Positions 42,436 through 58,365 of a DNA stretch of 64,000 bases are shown here, one piece after another. The stretch comes from Ectopseudomonas khazarica. Its GTDB lineage: Bacteria; Pseudomonadota; Gammaproteobacteria; Pseudomonadales; Pseudomonadaceae. The stretch lies in the NCBI RefSeq assembly GCF_004521985.1, contig NZ_SBHZ01000002.1:338424-402423 (forward strand), written 5' to 3'. The notes below the pieces were generated by a model. That model made no database searches. It was not told the DNA's origin and worked only from the letters and a program-made list of their open reading frames with translations. How positions within the stretch are numbered: the first letter of the stretch is position 1; each line of letters opens with the position of its first letter. A program made the translations under genes and the position numbers.

Positions 42436-42747
42436 TTAGCCGAGGCTGATCTGCACTTCCACGCCTGCCGCAAGGTCGAGCTTCATCAGCGCATCAACGG
42501 TTTTATCCGTCGGCTGGACGATGTCCAGAACACGCTTATGAGTGCGGATTTCGTACTGATCACGCGCGTCTTTGTTGACGTGCGGGGAAATCAGAACGGT
42601 ATACCGCTCCTTACGAGTAGGCAGAGGAATCGGACCACGCACCTGAGCACCAGTACGTTTCGCGGTTTCCACGATTTCCTGGGTAGATTGATCGATCAGG
42701 CGATGGTCAAAAGCCTTCAACCGAATACGGATTTGTTGGTTTTGCAT
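42436..42747 (-). CDS. rpsJ: 30S ribosomal protein S10 (NusE)
   Basis: 103 residues; [51 protein letters not shown] and [19 protein letters not shown]. Also works with NusB in antitermination (nusB lies at 2456-2935). It is the first gene after the perfect promoter at 42812-42840. The frame extends to 42840 but has no start there. Confidence 0.98.
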   Translation of the reverse strand: MQNQQIRIRLKAFDHRLIDQSTQEIVETAKRTGAQVRGPIPLPTRKERYTVLISPHVNKDARDQYEIRTHKRVLDIVQPTDKTVDALMKLDLAAGVEVQISLG

Positions 42748-42811
42748 TTTGACCTCAGATTCCAAGCTGCTAATCCCCACAGACGGACTACGCCCGTTCG
42801 AGGGAGGCGCA

Positions 42812-42840
42812 ATTGTACGGATGCCCCCCAGGGGTGTCAA
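42812..42840 (-). promoter_or_regulatory. S10-operon promoter
   Basis: TTGACA (plus 42835-42840) and TACAAT (plus 42812-42817), exactly 17 bases apart, on the minus strand; both elements are near consensus. The predicted RNA leader is about 65 bases long. Confidence 0.85.
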
Positions 42841-42859
42841 CTTTTAACCAGTTCAAAAG

Positions 42860-42884
42860 AAAAGGGCCCCGAAGGGCCCCTTTC
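42860..42884 (-). terminator. Terminator of the str operon (after tuf)
   Basis: AAAG-GGGCCC-TTCG-GGGCCC-TTTT on the minus strand: GC-rich stem with a UUCG tetraloop and a T-run TTTTC. It ends the tuf transcript immediately upstream of the S10 promoter. Confidence 0.88.
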
Positions 42885-42902
42885 TTTCAAGCGGATCGTT
42901 GA

Positions 42903-44096
42903 TTACTCGACGATCTTGGCAACCACGCCGGCGCCGACGGTACGACCGCCTTCGCGGATCGCGAAGCGCAGGCCGTCTTCCATGGCGATCGGCTTGATCA
43001 GGGTGACAACCATCTTGATGTTGTCGCCCGGCATTACCATCTCAACGCCTTCCGGCAGTTCGCACGAACCGGTCACGTCAGTGGTACGGAAGTAGAACTG
43101 CGGACGGTAGCCCTTGAAGAACGGGGTGTGACGACCACCTTCTTCCTTGGACAGAACGTACACTTCAGCTTCGAACTTGGTGTGCGGCTTGATGGTGCCC
43201 GGCTTGGCCAGAACCTGACCACGCTCGACTTCATCACGCTTGGTGCCGCGCAGCAGCACGCCACAGTTCTCACCAGCACGACCTTCGTCCAGCAGCTTGC
43301 GGAACATCTCAACGCCGGTGCAGGTGGTCTTGGTGGTCGGACGCAGACCAACGATTTCGATTTCTTCCTGGATCTTGACGATACCGCGCTCTACACGACC
43401 GGTAACAACAGTACCGCGGCCGGAGATCGAGAATACGTCTTCGATCGGCATCAGGAACGGACGGTCGATGGCACGAACCGGCTCAGGAATGTAGCTGTCC
43501 AGAGTCTCGACCAGCTTCTTAACAGCGCTGGTGCCCATTTCGTTGGTGTCTTCGCCGTTCAGAGCCATCAGCGCGGAGCCGATGATGATCGGAGTGTCGT
43601 CACCCGGGAAATCGTAGGTGCTCAGCAGGTCGCGAACTTCCATCTCGACCAGTTCCAGCAGCTCAGCGTCGTCAACCATGTCGGCCTTGTTCAGGAACAC
43701 GACGATGTACGGTACGCCAACCTGACGGGACAGCAGGATGTGCTCACGAGTTTGCGGCATCGGGCCGTCGGCAGCCGAGCAGACCAGGATCGCGCCATCC
43801 ATCTGGGCAGCACCGGTGATCATGTTCTTCACGTAGTCGGCGTGGCCCGGGCAGTCAACGTGCGCGTAGTGACGAATGTTGGAGTCGTACTCTACGTGCG
43901 CAGTGTTGATGGTGATACCACGAGCTTTTTCTTCCGGAGCGCTGTCGATCTTGTCGAAGTCGACCTTGGCCGAACCGAAAACTTCGGAGCAGACACGGGT
44001 CAGAGCAGCGGTCAGAGTGGTCTTACCGTGGTCAACGTGACCGATGGTGCCGACGTTGACGTGCGGTTTGTTACGTTCGAATTTTTCCTTAGCCAC
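42903..44096 (-). CDS. tuf1: Elongation factor Tu, copy 1 (str operon)
   Basis: 397 residues. GTP-binding motifs are GHVDHGKT at 19-26, DCPGH at 81-85 and NKAD at 136-139; the GTPase His85 is present. Delivers aminoacyl-tRNA to the ribosome. Follows fusA with a 30-base gap. The protein differs from the second copy (59449-60642) only at residue 184, Thr here versus Ala there. A terminator follows, then the S10 promoter. Confidence 0.99.
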   Translation of the reverse strand: MAKEKFERNKPHVNVGTIGHVDHGKTTLTAALTRVCSEVFGSAKVDFDKIDSAPEEKARGITINTAHVEYDSNIRHYAHVDCPGHADYVKNMITGAAQMDGAILVCSAADGPMPQTREHILLSRQVGVPYIVVFLNKADMVDDAELLELVEMEVRDLLSTYDFPGDDTPIIIGSALMALNGEDTNEMGTSAVKKLVETLDSYIPEPVRAIDRPFLMPIEDVFSISGRGTVVTGRVERGIVKIQEEIEIVGLRPTTKTTCTGVEMFRKLLDEGRAGENCGVLLRGTKRDEVERGQVLAKPGTIKPHTKFEAEVYVLSKEEGGRHTPFFKGYRPQFYFRTTDVTGSCELPEGVEMVMPGDNIKMVVTLIKPIAMEDGLRFAIREGGRTVGAGVVAKIVE

Positions 44097-44126
44097 GACA
44101 GTAAACCTCTTACTTAAAGGGCGGGA

Positions 44127-46274
44127 TTAGCCTTGTTTTTTAACCAGTGCTTCGACGATGTTCGCCGGAGCCTCTGCGTACTTGGAGAATTCCATGGAGT
44201 AGCTGGCGCGACCCTGGGACATGGAACGAACGTCGGTAGCGTAACCAAACATCTCGCCCAGCGGAACTTCGGCACGGATGACCTTGCCGGAGACCGAATC
44301 TTCCATACCCTGGATCAGACCACGACGACGGTTCAGGTCACCCATCACGTCACCCATGTAATCCTCAGGAGTCACCACTTCCACTTTCATGATCGGCTCG
44401 AGCACCTTGCCGCCACCCTTCTGGGCCAGCTGCTTGGTCGCCATGGAGGCAGCGATCTTGAACGCCATCTCGTTGGAGTCGACGTCGTGGTAGGAACCAT
44501 CGAACACGGTAGCCTTCAGGCCGATCAGCGGATAGCCGGCGACGACGCCGTTCTTCATCTGCTCTTCGATACCCTTCTGGATAGCCGGGATGTATTCCTT
44601 CGGTACCACACCACCAACGACCTCGTTAGTGAACACCAGGCCTTCAGTGATGTTGCCCTTGTCGTCCACGTCCGGAGTCGAGAAGCGAATCCAGCAGTGA
44701 CCGAACTGACCGCGACCACCGGACTGACGAACGAACTTGCCTTCGATCTCGACAGCGTCCTTGGTGATGGTTTCACGGTAGGAAACCTGCGGCTTACCGA
44801 TGTTGGCTTCAACGTTGAATTCGCGCTTCATGCGGTCAACGAGAATGTCCAGGTGCAGCTCACCCATACCGGAGATGATGGTCTGACCGGTTTCCTCGTC
44901 AGTCTTGACGCGGAACGACGGGTCTTCCTGAGCGAGTTTGCCCAGAGCGATACCCATCTTCTCCTGGTCAGCCTTGGTTTTCGGCTCTACAGCTACCGAA
45001 ATCACCGGCTCCGGGAAGTCCATACGTTCGAGGATGATCTGCTTCTCGGGATCGCACAGGGTTTCACCAGTGGTGACGTCCTTCATGCCGATCAGAGCAG
45101 CGATGTCACCAGCGCGTACTTCTTTGATCTCTTCACGCTGGTTGGCGTGCATCTGCACCATACGACCAACGCGCTCTTTCTTGCCCTTCACGGAGTTGAT
45201 GACCGACTGGCCAGACTCCAGAACGCCCGAGTAGACGCGAACGAAGGTCAGGGTACCGACGAACGGGTCGGTCGCGATCTTGAACGCCAGAGCCGAGAAC
45301 GGCTCGTTGTCGTCCGCGTGACGCTCGTCGTAGTCCGACTCTTCCATCTGCTCTTTCGGCTTCTCGGCCAGATCCGGGTGGATACCCTTGATCGCCGGGA
45401 TCTCGGTCGGAGCAGGCAGGAAATCGATGACGGCGTCCAGAACCAGGGGAACACCCTTGTTCTTGAACGAAGAACCGCAGACAGCAGGAACGATCTCGCT
45501 CGCCAGAGTACGGGCGCGCAGACCAGCCTTGATGTCGTCGACGGACAGGTCACCTTCTTCGAGGTACTTGTTCATCAGCTCTTCGTTGGCCTCGGCAGCA
45601 GCCTCGACCATGTTGGAGCGCCACTCGTTGGCCAGGTCTACCAGCTCCGCAGGAATCTCTTCCTCGCGATAGGTAGTGCCCTTGTCGTCATCGTTCCAGT
45701 AGATGGCTTTCATCTTGATCAGGTCGACCTGACCCTGGAAGTTGTCTTCGGCACCGATGGCGATCTGGATTGGAACCGGAGTGTGACCCAGACGGTTCTT
45801 GATCTGACCGACGACGCGCAGGAAGTTGGCACCGGCACGGTCCATCTTGTTCACGTAGACGATACGCGGAACACCGTACTTGTTGGCCTGACGCCATACG
45901 GTTTCGGACTGCGGCTCAACGCCCGAAGTACCACAGAACACGACGACGGCACCGTCGAGTACGCGCAGGGAGCGCTCTACTTCGATGGTGAAGTCAACGT
46001 GACCGGGGGTATCGATGACGTTTACGCGGTACTTGTCGTACTGACGACGAGAACCTTCCCAGAAGGTGGTGATCGCAGCAGAAGTAATGGTAATACCACG
46101 CTCCTGCTCCTGAACCATCCAGTCGGTGGTCGCGGCGCCATCATGCACCTCGCCCATCTTGTGGCTCAGGCCTGTGTAGAACAGGATCCGCTCGGTAGTG
46201 GTGGTCTTGCCCGCGTCAACGTGGGCACAGATACCGATGTTACGGTAGCGGTTAATTGCTGTATTACGAGCCAT
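44127..46274 (-). CDS. fusA: Elongation factor G
   Basis: 715 residues. GTP motifs: AHVDAGKTT near 17-25, DTPGHVDF and NKMDR. Domain IV has the tip loop that mimics tRNA ([13 protein letters not shown]) and the C-terminal [21 protein letters not shown] is domain V. It translocates tRNA on the ribosome and helps recycle subunits. Gap to rpsG is 30 bases. Confidence 0.99.
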   Translation of the reverse strand: MARNTAINRYRNIGICAHVDAGKTTTTERILFYTGLSHKMGEVHDGAATTDWMVQEQERGITITSAAITTFWEGSRRQYDKYRVNVIDTPGHVDFTIEVERSLRVLDGAVVVFCGTSGVEPQSETVWRQANKYGVPRIVYVNKMDRAGANFLRVVGQIKNRLGHTPVPIQIAIGAEDNFQGQVDLIKMKAIYWNDDDKGTTYREEEIPAELVDLANEWRSNMVEAAAEANEELMNKYLEEGDLSVDDIKAGLRARTLASEIVPAVCGSSFKNKGVPLVLDAVIDFLPAPTEIPAIKGIHPDLAEKPKEQMEESDYDERHADDNEPFSALAFKIATDPFVGTLTFVRVYSGVLESGQSVINSVKGKKERVGRMVQMHANQREEIKEVRAGDIAALIGMKDVTTGETLCDPEKQIILERMDFPEPVISVAVEPKTKADQEKMGIALGKLAQEDPSFRVKTDEETGQTIISGMGELHLDILVDRMKREFNVEANIGKPQVSYRETITKDAVEIEGKFVRQSGGRGQFGHCWIRFSTPDVDDKGNITEGLVFTNEVVGGVVPKEYIPAIQKGIEEQMKNGVVAGYPLIGLKATVFDGSYHDVDSNEMAFKIAASMATKQLAQKGGGKVLEPIMKVEVVTPEDYMGDVMGDLNRRRGLIQGMEDSVSGKVIRAEVPLGEMFGYATDVRSMSQGRASYSMEFSKYAEAPANIVEALVKKQG

Positions 46275-46304
46275 AAAGCCCTCGCAAGGTTAGTGGAGCC
46301 GGAA

Positions 46305-46775
46305 TTAGAAGCGGTAGTGCGAGAAAGCCTTGTTGGCTTCAGCCATACGGTGCACGTCTTCACGCTTCTTGACAGCAGCGCCTTTGCCTTCAGCAGCATC
46401 CAGCAACTCACCAGCCAGACGCAGAGCCATGGACTTCTCACCACGCTTGCGCGCGTAGTCCACCAGCCAGCGCATGGCCAGAGCGTTACGACGGGACGGA
46501 CGAACTTCGACCGGAACCTGGTAGGTAGCACCGCCTACACGGCGGGACTTGACTTCGACCAGCGGAGCGATGGCGTCGAGAGCTTTCTCGAAGATCTCCA
46601 GGGGATCGCTGTTCTTGCGTGCTTTGACAGTGTCCAGAGCACCGTAAACGATGCGCTCGGCCACGGCCTTCTTGCCGCTTTCCATCACGTGGTTCATGAA
46701 TTTGGCGAGGATCTGGCTTCCGTATTTCGGATCGTCCAGGATCTCACGCTTGGCTGCTACACGACGTCTTGGCAT
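46305..46775 (-). CDS. rpsG: 30S ribosomal protein S7
   Basis: 156 residues; [47 protein letters not shown] and [41 protein letters not shown]. In E. coli S7 is the autogenous repressor of the str mRNA; a 104-base gap separates it from rpsL here. Confidence 0.98.
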   Translation of the reverse strand: MPRRRVAAKREILDDPKYGSQILAKFMNHVMESGKKAVAERIVYGALDTVKARKNSDPLEIFEKALDAIAPLVEVKSRRVGGATYQVPVEVRPSRRNALAMRWLVDYARKRGEKSMALRLAGELLDAAEGKGAAVKKREDVHRMAEANKAFSHYRF

Positions 46776-46879
46776 TGATAAGCCCTCAAACGGTCTTCAG
46801 GTTAGCTCGGGACCAACGGCGAACGCCGCGCCCGACCTTACTCTTATCGACTCAACTAAATAAAAAGGATCAAGCGGCC

Positions 46880-47251
46880 TTATTTCGGACGCTTGGTACC
46901 GTACTTGGAACGACCCTGCTTACGGTCTTTGACGCCGGAGGTATCCAGCGAACCACGCACGGTGTGGTAGCGCACACCCGGAAGGTCTTTTACACGACCG
47001 CCACGGATCAGCACGACGCTGTGCTCTTGCAGGTTGTGGCCTTCACCGCCGATGTACGAAGACACTTCGTAGCCGTTGGTCAGACGCACGCGGCATACTT
47101 TACGCAGTGCCGAGTTAGGTTTCTTCGGCGTGGTGGTGTACACGCGGGTGCACACGCCACGACGCTGCGGGCAGTTCTGCAGCGCAGGCACGTCGGATTT
47201 CTCGACGATGCGCTTACGCGGCTGACGTACCAGCTGGTTGATAGTTGCCAT
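46880..47251 (-). CDS. rpsL: 30S ribosomal protein S12
   Basis: 123 residues. The streptomycin-relevant residues are wild type: Lys43 in [12 protein letters not shown] and Lys88 in [14 protein letters not shown]. First gene of the str operon, with its promoter at 47333-47361. Confidence 0.99.
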   Translation of the reverse strand: MATINQLVRQPRKRIVEKSDVPALQNCPQRRGVCTRVYTTTPKKPNSALRKVCRVRLTNGYEVSSYIGGEGHNLQEHSVVLIRGGRVKDLPGVRYHTVRGSLDTSGVKDRKQGRSKYGTKRPK

Positions 47252-47332
47252 CTACTAGCTCCACTGTTGTCTTTCGACGCTCACAAATAAAGATGGCAGA
47301 GCCAAACGCCCTGCCAAATTTAGGGGTGCATG

Positions 47333-47361
47333 AGTCTAAAGAGACTCACGCCCCCAGTCAA
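47333..47361 (-). promoter_or_regulatory. str-operon promoter
   Basis: TTGACT (plus 47356-47361) and TAGACT (plus 47333-47338), 17-base spacer, on the minus strand, about 80 bases before rpsL. The -35 abuts the rpoC terminator. Confidence 0.7.
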
Positions 47362-47365
47362 GGCA

Positions 47366-47393
47366 AAGCCCCGCCAGCGAACTGACGGGGCTT
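47366..47393 (-). terminator. rpoBC terminator with UUCG tetraloop
   Basis: AAGCCCCGTCAG-TTCG-CTGGCGGGGCTT on the minus strand: 12-base stem (one G-U pair), then TTGCCTTGAC. It lies just after the rpoC stop. The T-run is short, so some read-through into str is possible. Confidence 0.75.
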
Positions 47394-47397
47394 CGAC

Positions 47398-51597
<4,200 letters not shown>

Positions 51598-51658
51598 GGC
51601 CTTTCCTCCTGGCGGAGCGGAGAGCGGGCTAACCGCCCCGCTCTCCTCACGTCGCGTG

Positions 51659-54600
51659 TTATTCGGTTTCCAGATCGATGTCGATGCCGAGCGAACGGAT
51701 CTCTTTGATCAGCACGTTGAAGGACTCGGGCATGCCCGGCTCCATGCGGTGATCGCCATCCACGATGTTCTTGTACATCTTGGTACGGCCGTTCACGTCG
51801 TCCGACTTCACGGTCAGCATTTCCTGCAGGGTGTAGGCGGCACCGTAGGCTTCCAGCGCCCAGACCTCCATCTCCCCGAAACGCTGACCACCGAACTGCG
51901 CCTTACCACCCAGCGGCTGCTGGGTAACCAGGCTGTAGGAACCAGTGGAACGCGCGTGCATCTTGTCGTCCACCAGGTGGTTCAGTTTGAGCATGTACAT
52001 GTAGCCGACGGTGGTCGGGCGCTCGAACTGGTTACCAGTACGACCGTCGAACAGACGCATCTGGCCGCTTTCCGGCAGATCAGCCAGCTTCAGCATGGCC
52101 TTGATCTCGGTTTCCTTGGCACCGTCGAACACGGCAGTCGCCATCGGCACGCCGCCTTTCAGGTTCTTCGCCAGCTCGAGGATCTCGTTGTCGGAGAACT
52201 CGTCGAGGTTTTCCTGACGACCGCCGATCTCGTTGTAGATCTCGGCGAGGAACTTGCGCAGCTCAGCGATCTTGCGCTGCTCTTCGAGCATGCGGTTGAT
52301 CTTCTCGCCCAGGCCCTTGGCCGCCAGGCCCAGGTGGGTTTCGAGGATCTGACCGACGTTCATACGCGACGGTACGCCCAGCGGGTTGAGGACGATGTCG
52401 ACCGGCGTACCGTTGGCGTCGTGCGGCATGTCTTCGACCGGCATGATCACCGAGACCACACCCTTGTTACCGTGACGACCGGCCATCTTGTCACCCGGCT
52501 GGATGCGACGGCGGATGGCCAGGTAGACCTTGACGATCTTCAGTACGCCCGGAGCCAGGTCATCGCCCTGCTGCAGCTTGCGCTTCTTGTCTTCGAACTT
52601 GTCGTCGAGCAGCTGACGGCGGTCGGAGATGTAGGCCTGGGCCTTCTCCAGCTGCTCGTTCAGCGCGTCGTCGGCCATGCGCAGCTTGAACCACTGACCA
52701 CGCTCGAGGCCGTCGAGGAACTCGTCGGTGACCGCGCTGCCTTTCTTCAGGCCGGCGCCGCCTTCGGCGATGGCACCCACCAGAGCGGAACGCAGACGCT
52801 CGAAGGTCGCACCTTCGACGATGCGGAACTCTTCGTTCAGATCCTTGCGGATCTCGTCGAGCTGCTCTTTCTCGATGGCCAGGGCACGGCTGTCGCGCTC
52901 GACACCATCACGGGTGAAGACCTGTACGTCGATGACGGTACCCTTGGTGCCAGTCGGCACGCGCAGGGAGGTGTCCTTCACGTCGGACGCCTTCTCACCG
53001 AAGATCGCACGCAGCAGCTTCTCTTCCGGAGTCAGCTGGGTCTCGCCTTTCGGGGTGACCTTGCCGACCAGGATGTCGCCCGGGCCGACTTCGGCACCGA
53101 CGTAGACGATACCGGCTTCGTCCAGCTTGTTCAGTGCAGCTTCACCAACGTTCGGGATATCCGAGGAGATTTCCTCTGGGCCGAGCTTGGTGTCACGCGC
53201 CACACAGGTCAGTTCCTGGATGTGGATGGTGGTGAAGCGGTCTTCCTGAACCACGCGCTCGGACAGGCAGATGGAGTCTTCGAAGTTGAAGCCGTTCCAC
53301 GGCATGAACGCAACGCGCATGTTCTGACCCAGCGCCAGTTCACCCATGTCGGTGGACGGGCCGTCAGCCATGATGTCGCCACGCGCAACCTGATCACCCT
53401 TGCTCACCAGCGGACGCTGGTTGATGCAGGTGTTCTGGTTGGAGCGGGTGTACTTGGTCAGGTTGTAGATGTCGACACCGGCTTCGCCAGTTTCGACTTC
53501 GTCATCATTGACGCGAACCACGATACGGCTGGCGTCGACCGAGTCGATCACACCACCGCGACGGGCCACGACGCAGACACCGGAGTCACGGGCGACGTTG
53601 CGCTCCATGCCGGTACCTACCAGCGGCTTGTCGGCGCGCAGGGTCGGTACAGCCTGACGCTGCATGTTCGAACCCATGAGTGCACGGTTGGCGTCGTCGT
53701 GCTCGAGGAACGGAATCAGCGAGGCAGCGACGGAAACAACCTGCTTCGGCGAAACGTCCATCAGGGTGACGTCTTCCGGCGCCTTCACGGTGAATTCGTT
53801 CAGGTGACGTACGGCAACCAGCTCGTCGACCAGCTCACCCTTGTCGTTCAGGGTGGCGGAGGCCTGGGCGATCACGTGATCGGCTTCTTCGATGGCCGAC
53901 AGGAACACGATGTCGTTGGTGACCTTGCCTTCCTTGACCACGCGGTACGGGCTTTCCAGGAAGCCGTACTGGTTGGTGCGGGCGTAGGCAGCCAGCGAGT
54001 TGATCAGACCGATGTTCGGACCTTCAGGCGTCTCGATCGGGCACACACGGCCGTAGTGGGTCGGGTGTACGTCGCGGACTTCGAAGCCGGCGCGCTCACG
54101 GGTCAGACCACCTGGGCCGAGTGCGGATACGCGGCGCTTGTGGGTGATCTCGGAGAGCGGGTTGTTCTGGTCCATGAACTGGGAAAGCTGGCTGGAACCG
54201 AAGAACTCCTTCACCGCCGCCGCAACCGGCTTGGCGTTGATCAGGTCCTGCGGCATCAGGCCTTCGCTTTCGGCCATCGACAGACGTTCCTTGACCGCGC
54301 GCTCGACACGCACCAGGCCCACGCGGAACTGGTTCTCGGCCATCTCGCCGACGCAACGTACGCGACGGTTACCCAGGTGGTCGATGTCATCGACGATGCC
54401 TTTGCCGTTACGGATATCGACCAGGGTCTTCAGTACGGCAACGATGTCTTCCTTGCTCAGCACGCCCGAACCTTCGATCTCGGTACGACCGATACGACGG
54501 TTGAACTTCATGCGGCCGACGGCGGACAGGTCGTAACGCTCGGCGCTGAAGAACAGGTTGTTGAACAGGGTCTCGGCTGCGTCCTTGGTTGGCGGCTCGC

Positions 54601-55732
54601 CCGGACGCATCATGCGGTAGATCTCGACCAGCGCTTCCAGCTGATTGGTGGTGCTGTCGATCTTCAGGGTGTCACTGATGAACGGACCACAGTCGATATC
54701 GTTGGTGTACAGGGTCTCGAAGCGGACAACCTGTGCCTTGGACATCTTGACCAGCAGGTCGGCGGTCAGCTCGGTGTTGCACTCGGCGATGATTTCGCCG
54801 GTGGCCGGATGCACGACGGCCTTGGCAGTGGTGCGGCCAATGACGTACTCGAGCGGAACGTCCAGCTCTTTGATGCCAGCCTTGTCCAGCTGGTTGATGT
54901 GGCGGGCAGTGATACGACGGCCCTGCTCCACGATCACCTTGCCGCTGCCGTCCTTGATGTCCAGGACCGCGACTTCACCGCGCAGGCGCTGAGGCACGAG
55001 CTCCAGGCTCAGGCCTTCGCTCTTAACGTGGTAGACGTTGGTGTCGTAGAAGGCATCCAGCACTTCCTCGGTGCTGTAGCCGAGCGCGCGCAGCAGGACG
55101 GACGCCGGCAGTTTGCGGCGACGGTCGATACGCACGAATACCGCGTCCTTCGGGTCGAACTCGAAGTCCAGCCAGGAACCGCGGTACGGGATGATGCGAG
55201 CGGAGTACAGCAGCTTGCCCGAGCTGTGGGTCTTGCCACGGTCGTGGTCGAAGAACACGCCCGGCGAACGGTGCAGCTGGGAAACGATCACACGCTCGGT
55301 ACCGTTGATGACGAAGGTACCGTTCTCGGTCATGAGCGGGATTTCGCCCATGTACACTTCCTGCTCTTTGATGTCCTTGATCGCTTTGTTCGACGACTCT
55401 TTGTCGAAAATGATCAGACGCACCTTCACGCGCAGCGGCACGGCGAAGGTCACGCCACGCAGGACGCACTCCTTGACGTCGAACGCCGGATCGCCCAGGC
55501 GATAGCCGACGTACTCCAGAGCGGCGTTGCCGGAGTAGCTGATGATCGGGAATACCGATTTGAAGGCCGCATGCAGGCCGATGTCACGGAACTGTTCCTT
55601 GCTCGCCCCTTGCTGCAGGAATTCGCGATAGGAATCCAGCTGGATGGCCAGGAGGTAAGGCACATCCATGACATCCGGCAACTTGCTAAAGTCCTTGCGG
55701 ATACGTTTTTTCTCAGTGTATGAGTAAGCCAT
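51659..55732 (-). CDS. rpoB: RNA polymerase beta subunit
   Basis: 1357 residues; standard length for Pseudomonas. The rifampicin pocket [18 protein letters not shown] followed by [11 protein letters not shown] is wild type. Other landmarks are [36 protein letters not shown] sequence ([21 protein letters not shown]), [15 protein letters not shown] and [18 protein letters not shown]. It lies downstream of rplL with a 221-base gap holding a partial terminator (55884-55907). Confidence 0.99.
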   Translation of the reverse strand: MAYSYTEKKRIRKDFSKLPDVMDVPYLLAIQLDSYREFLQQGASKEQFRDIGLHAAFKSVFPIISYSGNAALEYVGYRLGDPAFDVKECVLRGVTFAVPLRVKVRLIIFDKESSNKAIKDIKEQEVYMGEIPLMTENGTFVINGTERVIVSQLHRSPGVFFDHDRGKTHSSGKLLYSARIIPYRGSWLDFEFDPKDAVFVRIDRRRKLPASVLLRALGYSTEEVLDAFYDTNVYHVKSEGLSLELVPQRLRGEVAVLDIKDGSGKVIVEQGRRITARHINQLDKAGIKELDVPLEYVIGRTTAKAVVHPATGEIIAECNTELTADLLVKMSKAQVVRFETLYTNDIDCGPFISDTLKIDSTTNQLEALVEIYRMMRPGEPPTKDAAETLFNNLFFSAERYDLSAVGRMKFNRRIGRTEIEGSGVLSKEDIVAVLKTLVDIRNGKGIVDDIDHLGNRRVRCVGEMAENQFRVGLVRVERAVKERLSMAESEGLMPQDLINAKPVAAAVKEFFGSSQLSQFMDQNNPLSEITHKRRVSALGPGGLTRERAGFEVRDVHPTHYGRVCPIETPEGPNIGLINSLAAYARTNQYGFLESPYRVVKEGKVTNDIVFLSAIEEADHVIAQASATLNDKGELVDELVAVRHLNEFTVKAPEDVTLMDVSPKQVVSVAASLIPFLEHDDANRALMGSNMQRQAVPTLRADKPLVGTGMERNVARDSGVCVVARRGGVIDSVDASRIVVRVNDDEVETGEAGVDIYNLTKYTRSNQNTCINQRPLVSKGDQVARGDIMADGPSTDMGELALGQNMRVAFMPWNGFNFEDSICLSERVVQEDRFTTIHIQELTCVARDTKLGPEEISSDIPNVGEAALNKLDEAGIVYVGAEVGPGDILVGKVTPKGETQLTPEEKLLRAIFGEKASDVKDTSLRVPTGTKGTVIDVQVFTRDGVERDSRALAIEKEQLDEIRKDLNEEFRIVEGATFERLRSALVGAIAEGGAGLKKGSAVTDEFLDGLERGQWFKLRMADDALNEQLEKAQAYISDRRQLLDDKFEDKKRKLQQGDDLAPGVLKIVKVYLAIRRRIQPGDKMAGRHGNKGVVSVIMPVEDMPHDANGTPVDIVLNPLGVPSRMNVGQILETHLGLAAKGLGEKINRMLEEQRKIAELRKFLAEIYNEIGGRQENLDEFSDNEILELAKNLKGGVPMATAVFDGAKETEIKAMLKLADLPESGQMRLFDGRTGNQFERPTTVGYMYMLKLNHLVDDKMHARSTGSYSLVTQQPLGGKAQFGGQRFGEMEVWALEAYGAAYTLQEMLTVKSDDVNGRTKMYKNIVDGDHRMEPGMPESFNVLIKEIRSLGIDIDLETE

Positions 55733-55883
55733 CAGCGTTCCCCAGCTTGGTCACCTGCTTATTTGGCCAGCGCCGGCGGCGATGACCAGAAAATCGTGCA
55801 AACCCTCGGTTTGCGGCCGCCTCTCGGGCGGGATCTTCCCGATCCCAGGCTGACTGACGAACAGCCAACCTAGAACGGAAAAA

Positions 55884-55907
55884 GGCCGGTGGCAAAAGCC
55901 ACCAGCC
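55884..55907 (-). terminator. rplL-rpoB attenuator
   Basis: GGCTGGTGGC-TTTT-GCCACCGGCC (minus strand) followed by TTTTTCCG: a GC stem of 10 bases with T-run between rplL and rpoB. This location matches the known attenuation point that makes ribosomal-protein transcripts exceed rpoB transcripts. The 47 bases between it and the rplL stop hold no other element I can name; the 150 bases from it to rpoB likely contain an RNase-processing hairpin. Confidence 0.85.
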
Positions 55908-55953
55908 ATCAGCCTTGTGCGAGTCGCTCGGGCTGTAGACGCAAGGTGCGAAC

Positions 55954-56322
55954 TTACTTGAGCTCGACCTTGGCGCCTGCTTCTTCCAGGGCTTTCTTGG
56001 CAGCTTCGGCTTCTTCTTTCGAAGCGCCTTCCTTGACCACGCCCGGGGCGCCGTCAACGACAGCCTTGGCTTCTTTCAGGCCCAGACCGGTCAGCTCGCG
56101 AACAGCCTTGATCACGTTCACTTTCTTGTCGCCAGCTTCAGCCAGAACGATGGTGAACTCGGTTTGCTCTTCAGCAGCCGGAGCAGCAGCAGCCGGACCG
56201 GCAGCAACAGCAGCAGCAGCGGTAACGCCGAAGGTTTCTTCCATCGCTTTGATCAGCTCAACGATTTCCATAACGGATTTCTGGCCGATAGCTTCGATGA
56301 TTTGCTCGTTAGTCAGGGACAT
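55954..56322 (-). CDS. rplL: 50S ribosomal protein L7/L12
   Basis: 122 residues; [32 protein letters not shown], the Ala-rich hinge [18 protein letters not shown], and [39 protein letters not shown]. Forms the stalk with L10. ATG at 56322 is preferred to the in-frame one at 56331. Confidence 0.98.
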   Translation of the reverse strand: MSLTNEQIIEAIGQKSVMEIVELIKAMEETFGVTAAAAVAAGPAAAAPAAEEQTEFTIVLAEAGDKKVNVIKAVRELTGLGLKEAKAVVDGAPGVVKEGASKEEAEAAKKALEEAGAKVELK

Positions 56323-56403
56323 GACTATCAATTCCTGTATTGGGGTGACGGCCTTACGCGACCATCAAATTAAACATGTGATTTCGAAAGTGCTTACGCG
56401 GCC

Positions 56404-56904
56404 TTAGGCAGCAGCAGCTTCTTTCTGGTCGCGAATAGCTGCCAGCGTGCGAGCGAGTTTGCTGGTGGCGCCTTGAATCACGCTCATCAGCTGGGCAATG
56501 CCCTCTTCGCGGGTCGGCAGGCTTGCCAGTACGTCGATCTGGTTTGCTGCGAGGAACTGGCCCTCGAACGCAGCTGCCTTGATCTCGAACTTGTCCTGAC
56601 CCTTGGCGAAATCCTTGAAGATACGGGCAGCAGCGCCCGGATGTTCGTTGGAGAACGCGATCAGGGTCGGGCCTTTGAACACGTCGTTGAGCACGTCGAA
56701 CTGAGTGCCTTCAACAGCGCGCTTGAGCAGGGTGTTACGTACGACTTTCACGTACACACCAGCCGCTCGGGCCTCTTTACGGAGTCCGGTCATTGCGCCG
56801 ACGGTCACGCCACGGGCATCAGCCACGACAGCGGACAGACCGGCTTTGGCAGCCTCGTTGACTTCAGCGACGATGGCCTTCTTGTCTTCGAGTTTAATTG
56901 CCAC
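56404..56904 (-). CDS. rplJ: 50S ribosomal protein L10
   Basis: 166 residues starting at a [45 protein letters not shown] stands 7 bases before that GTG, and the frame upstream lacks sense as protein, so GTG at 56904 is chosen over ATG 56940. L10 represses its own mRNA; the L10 leader lies upstream. Confidence 0.95.
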   Translation of the reverse strand: MAIKLEDKKAIVAEVNEAAKAGLSAVVADARGVTVGAMTGLRKEARAAGVYVKVVRNTLLKRAVEGTQFDVLNDVFKGPTLIAFSNEHPGAAARIFKDFAKGQDKFEIKAAAFEGQFLAANQIDVLASLPTREEGIAQLMSVIQGATSKLARTLAAIRDQKEAAAA

Positions 56905-56914
56905 GGGTTTACTC

Positions 56915-57087
56915 CTGGATGTTACCGTTTCGTCCGACATGGGCCGGACGGCGTTTTGGTGTCTGATTCGGTATGAATCGGGAGCACCATCTGCGTAGGC
57001 TCAGGGAGATCGCTCTCTCTGCTTTAAAGCTTGCGCCACCTACGGTCTTGGATAGCCCCCGCCAGGCAGGGACCCCAATTTTTTCAA
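56915..57087 (-). ncRNA. L10 leader (autoregulatory RNA of rplJ)
   Basis: The 215-base interval between rplA and rplJ contains the typical L10 leader layout: after a GC hairpin comes a region with TAGGTGGCGCAAGC and TTAAAGCAGAGAGAGCGATC, then GAGCCTACGCAGATGGTGCTCCC, ending before the rplJ SD. L10(L12)4 binds a kink-turn here to repress rplJ-rplL translation. Boundaries are approximate. Confidence 0.7.
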
Positions 57088-57112
57088 AGCCGGCAGCACA
57101 AGGCTGCCGGCT
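57088..57112 (-). terminator. Weak attenuator between rplA and rplJ
   Basis: AGCCGGCAGC-CTTGT-GCTGCCGGCT (minus strand), a 10-base GC stem with 5-base loop. It is followed by TTTGAAAAAATTGG, no T-run, so it is an mRNA-stability or pausing hairpin rather than a strong terminator. Confidence 0.55.
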
Positions 57113-57119
57113 CAATCAC

Positions 57120-57815
57120 TTACGCGTCGAGCGAAGCCTGATCGATGATCAGACCAGGACCCATGGTGGTGCTCAGGGTCACACGCTTGACGTAGATGCC
57201 TTTCGAAGTCGACGGCTTCAGACGCTTCAGGTCAGCCAGCAGGGCTTCCACGTTCTGCTTCAGCGCGGTGGCTTCGAAGCCGACCTTGCCAACGGAGGTG
57301 TGGATGATGCCGTTCTTGTCGGTACGGAAACGCACCTGACCAGCCTTGGCATTCTTGACCGCGGTAGCGACGTCCGGAGTCACGGTGCCGACTTTCGGGT
57401 TCGGCATCAGACCGCGCGGGCCGAGAACCTGACCCAGCTGGCCAACAACGCGCATGGCGTCCGGGGAAGCGATGACGACGTCGTAGTTCAGGTCGCCGGC
57501 TTTCATTTCGGCAGCCAGATCGTCCATACCTACCTTGTCGGCACCAGCAGCCAGAGCGGCTTCAGCGCCCGGACCCTGGGTGAACACGGCAACGCGAACG
57601 CTTTTACCGGTGCCGTTCGGCAGAACGGTGGCGCCACGAACGACCTGGTCGGATTTACGCGGGTCTACGCCCAGGTTCACGGCGACGTCGAAGGACTCGG
57701 TGAACTTGACAGCAGACAGCTCGGCCAGCAGGCCGGCAGCTTCTTCGAAGGTGTAGGCCTTGCCGGCTTCAACCTTGGCCGCAATGGCCTTTTGGCGCTT
57801 GGTCAACTTAGCCAT
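57120..57815 (-). CDS. rplA: 50S ribosomal protein L1
   Basis: 231 residues; [27 protein letters not shown], with [41 protein letters not shown]1 represses translation of the rplK-rplA mRNA in E. coli. Its start overlaps the rplK stop. Confidence 0.99.
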   Translation of the reverse strand: MAKLTKRQKAIAAKVEAGKAYTFEEAAGLLAELSAVKFTESFDVAVNLGVDPRKSDQVVRGATVLPNGTGKSVRVAVFTQGPGAEAALAAGADKVGMDDLAAEMKAGDLNYDVVIASPDAMRVVGQLGQVLGPRGLMPNPKVGTVTPDVATAVKNAKAGQVRFRTDKNGIIHTSVGKVGFEATALKQNVEALLADLKRLKPSTSKGIYVKRVTLSTTMGPGLIIDQASLDA

Positions 57816-58246
57816 TACACACCCTCCACGTTCAGGCCCATGCTACGAGCGGAGCCGGCGATGGTGCGCACGGCCGCATCCAGGTCAGCGGCAGTCAGAT
57901 CGGCCTGCTTGGTCTTGGCGATCTCTTCCAGCTGAGCACGGGTAACGGTGCCTACTTTGACGGTGTTCGGGCGAGCGGATCCGCTGCTCAGGCCAGCGGC
58001 CTTCTTCAGCAGTACCGATGCCGGGGTGCTCTTGGTTTCAAAGGTGAAGCTACGGTCGCTGTAAACGGTGATGATCACAGGAGTCGGCAGACCAGGTTCC
58101 ATGCCCTGAGTCTTGGCGTTGAACGCCTTGCAGAATTCCATGATGTTGACACCGTGCTGACCCAGAGCCGGACCAACGGGTGGCGACGGGTTTGCCTGAC
58201 CGGCTTTAACCTGCAGCTTGATATAAGCCTGAATTTTCTTAGCCAT
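57815..58246 (-). CDS. rplK: 50S ribosomal protein L11
   Basis: 143 residues; [41 protein letters not shown] with thiostrepton-relevant prolines, and [17 protein letters not shown] at the end. Shares the stop/start base with rplA. Confidence 0.99.
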   Translation of the reverse strand: MAKKIQAYIKLQVKAGQANPSPPVGPALGQHGVNIMEFCKAFNAKTQGMEPGLPTPVIITVYSDRSFTFETKSTPASVLLKKAAGLSSGSARPNTVKVGTVTRAQLEEIAKTKQADLTAADLDAAVRTIAGSARSMGLNVEGV

Positions 58247-58323
58247 TAGCTACTCCAATTTCGGGTTCGAACGCCTGACGGCTCCCCGAGGTTACTTACG
58301 CATTTATCCCAGTGACGACAAAA

Positions 58324-58346
58324 CCCCGCAGCCTAAGGCTGCGGGG
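58324..58346 (-). terminator. Terminator between nusG and rplK
   Basis: CCCCGCAGC-CTTAG-GCTGCGGGG on the minus strand followed by TTTTGTC: strong GC stem and T-run, 20 bases after the nusG stop. It separates secE-nusG from the L11 operon. Confidence 0.9.
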
Positions 58347-58365
58347 TGTGGGATGCTTATGTCAG

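Noticed and set aside
44133..46778. An 881-codon open frame antisense to fusA and rpsG
   Set aside because: Crosses two real genes with normal codon use; composition effect only.
51656..55723. A 1355-codon open frame on the plus strand antisense to rpoB
   Set aside because: It mirrors rpoB codon for codon. Antisense stops would need sense TTA, CTA or TCA codons, which this genome rarely uses. No start signal or family resemblance.
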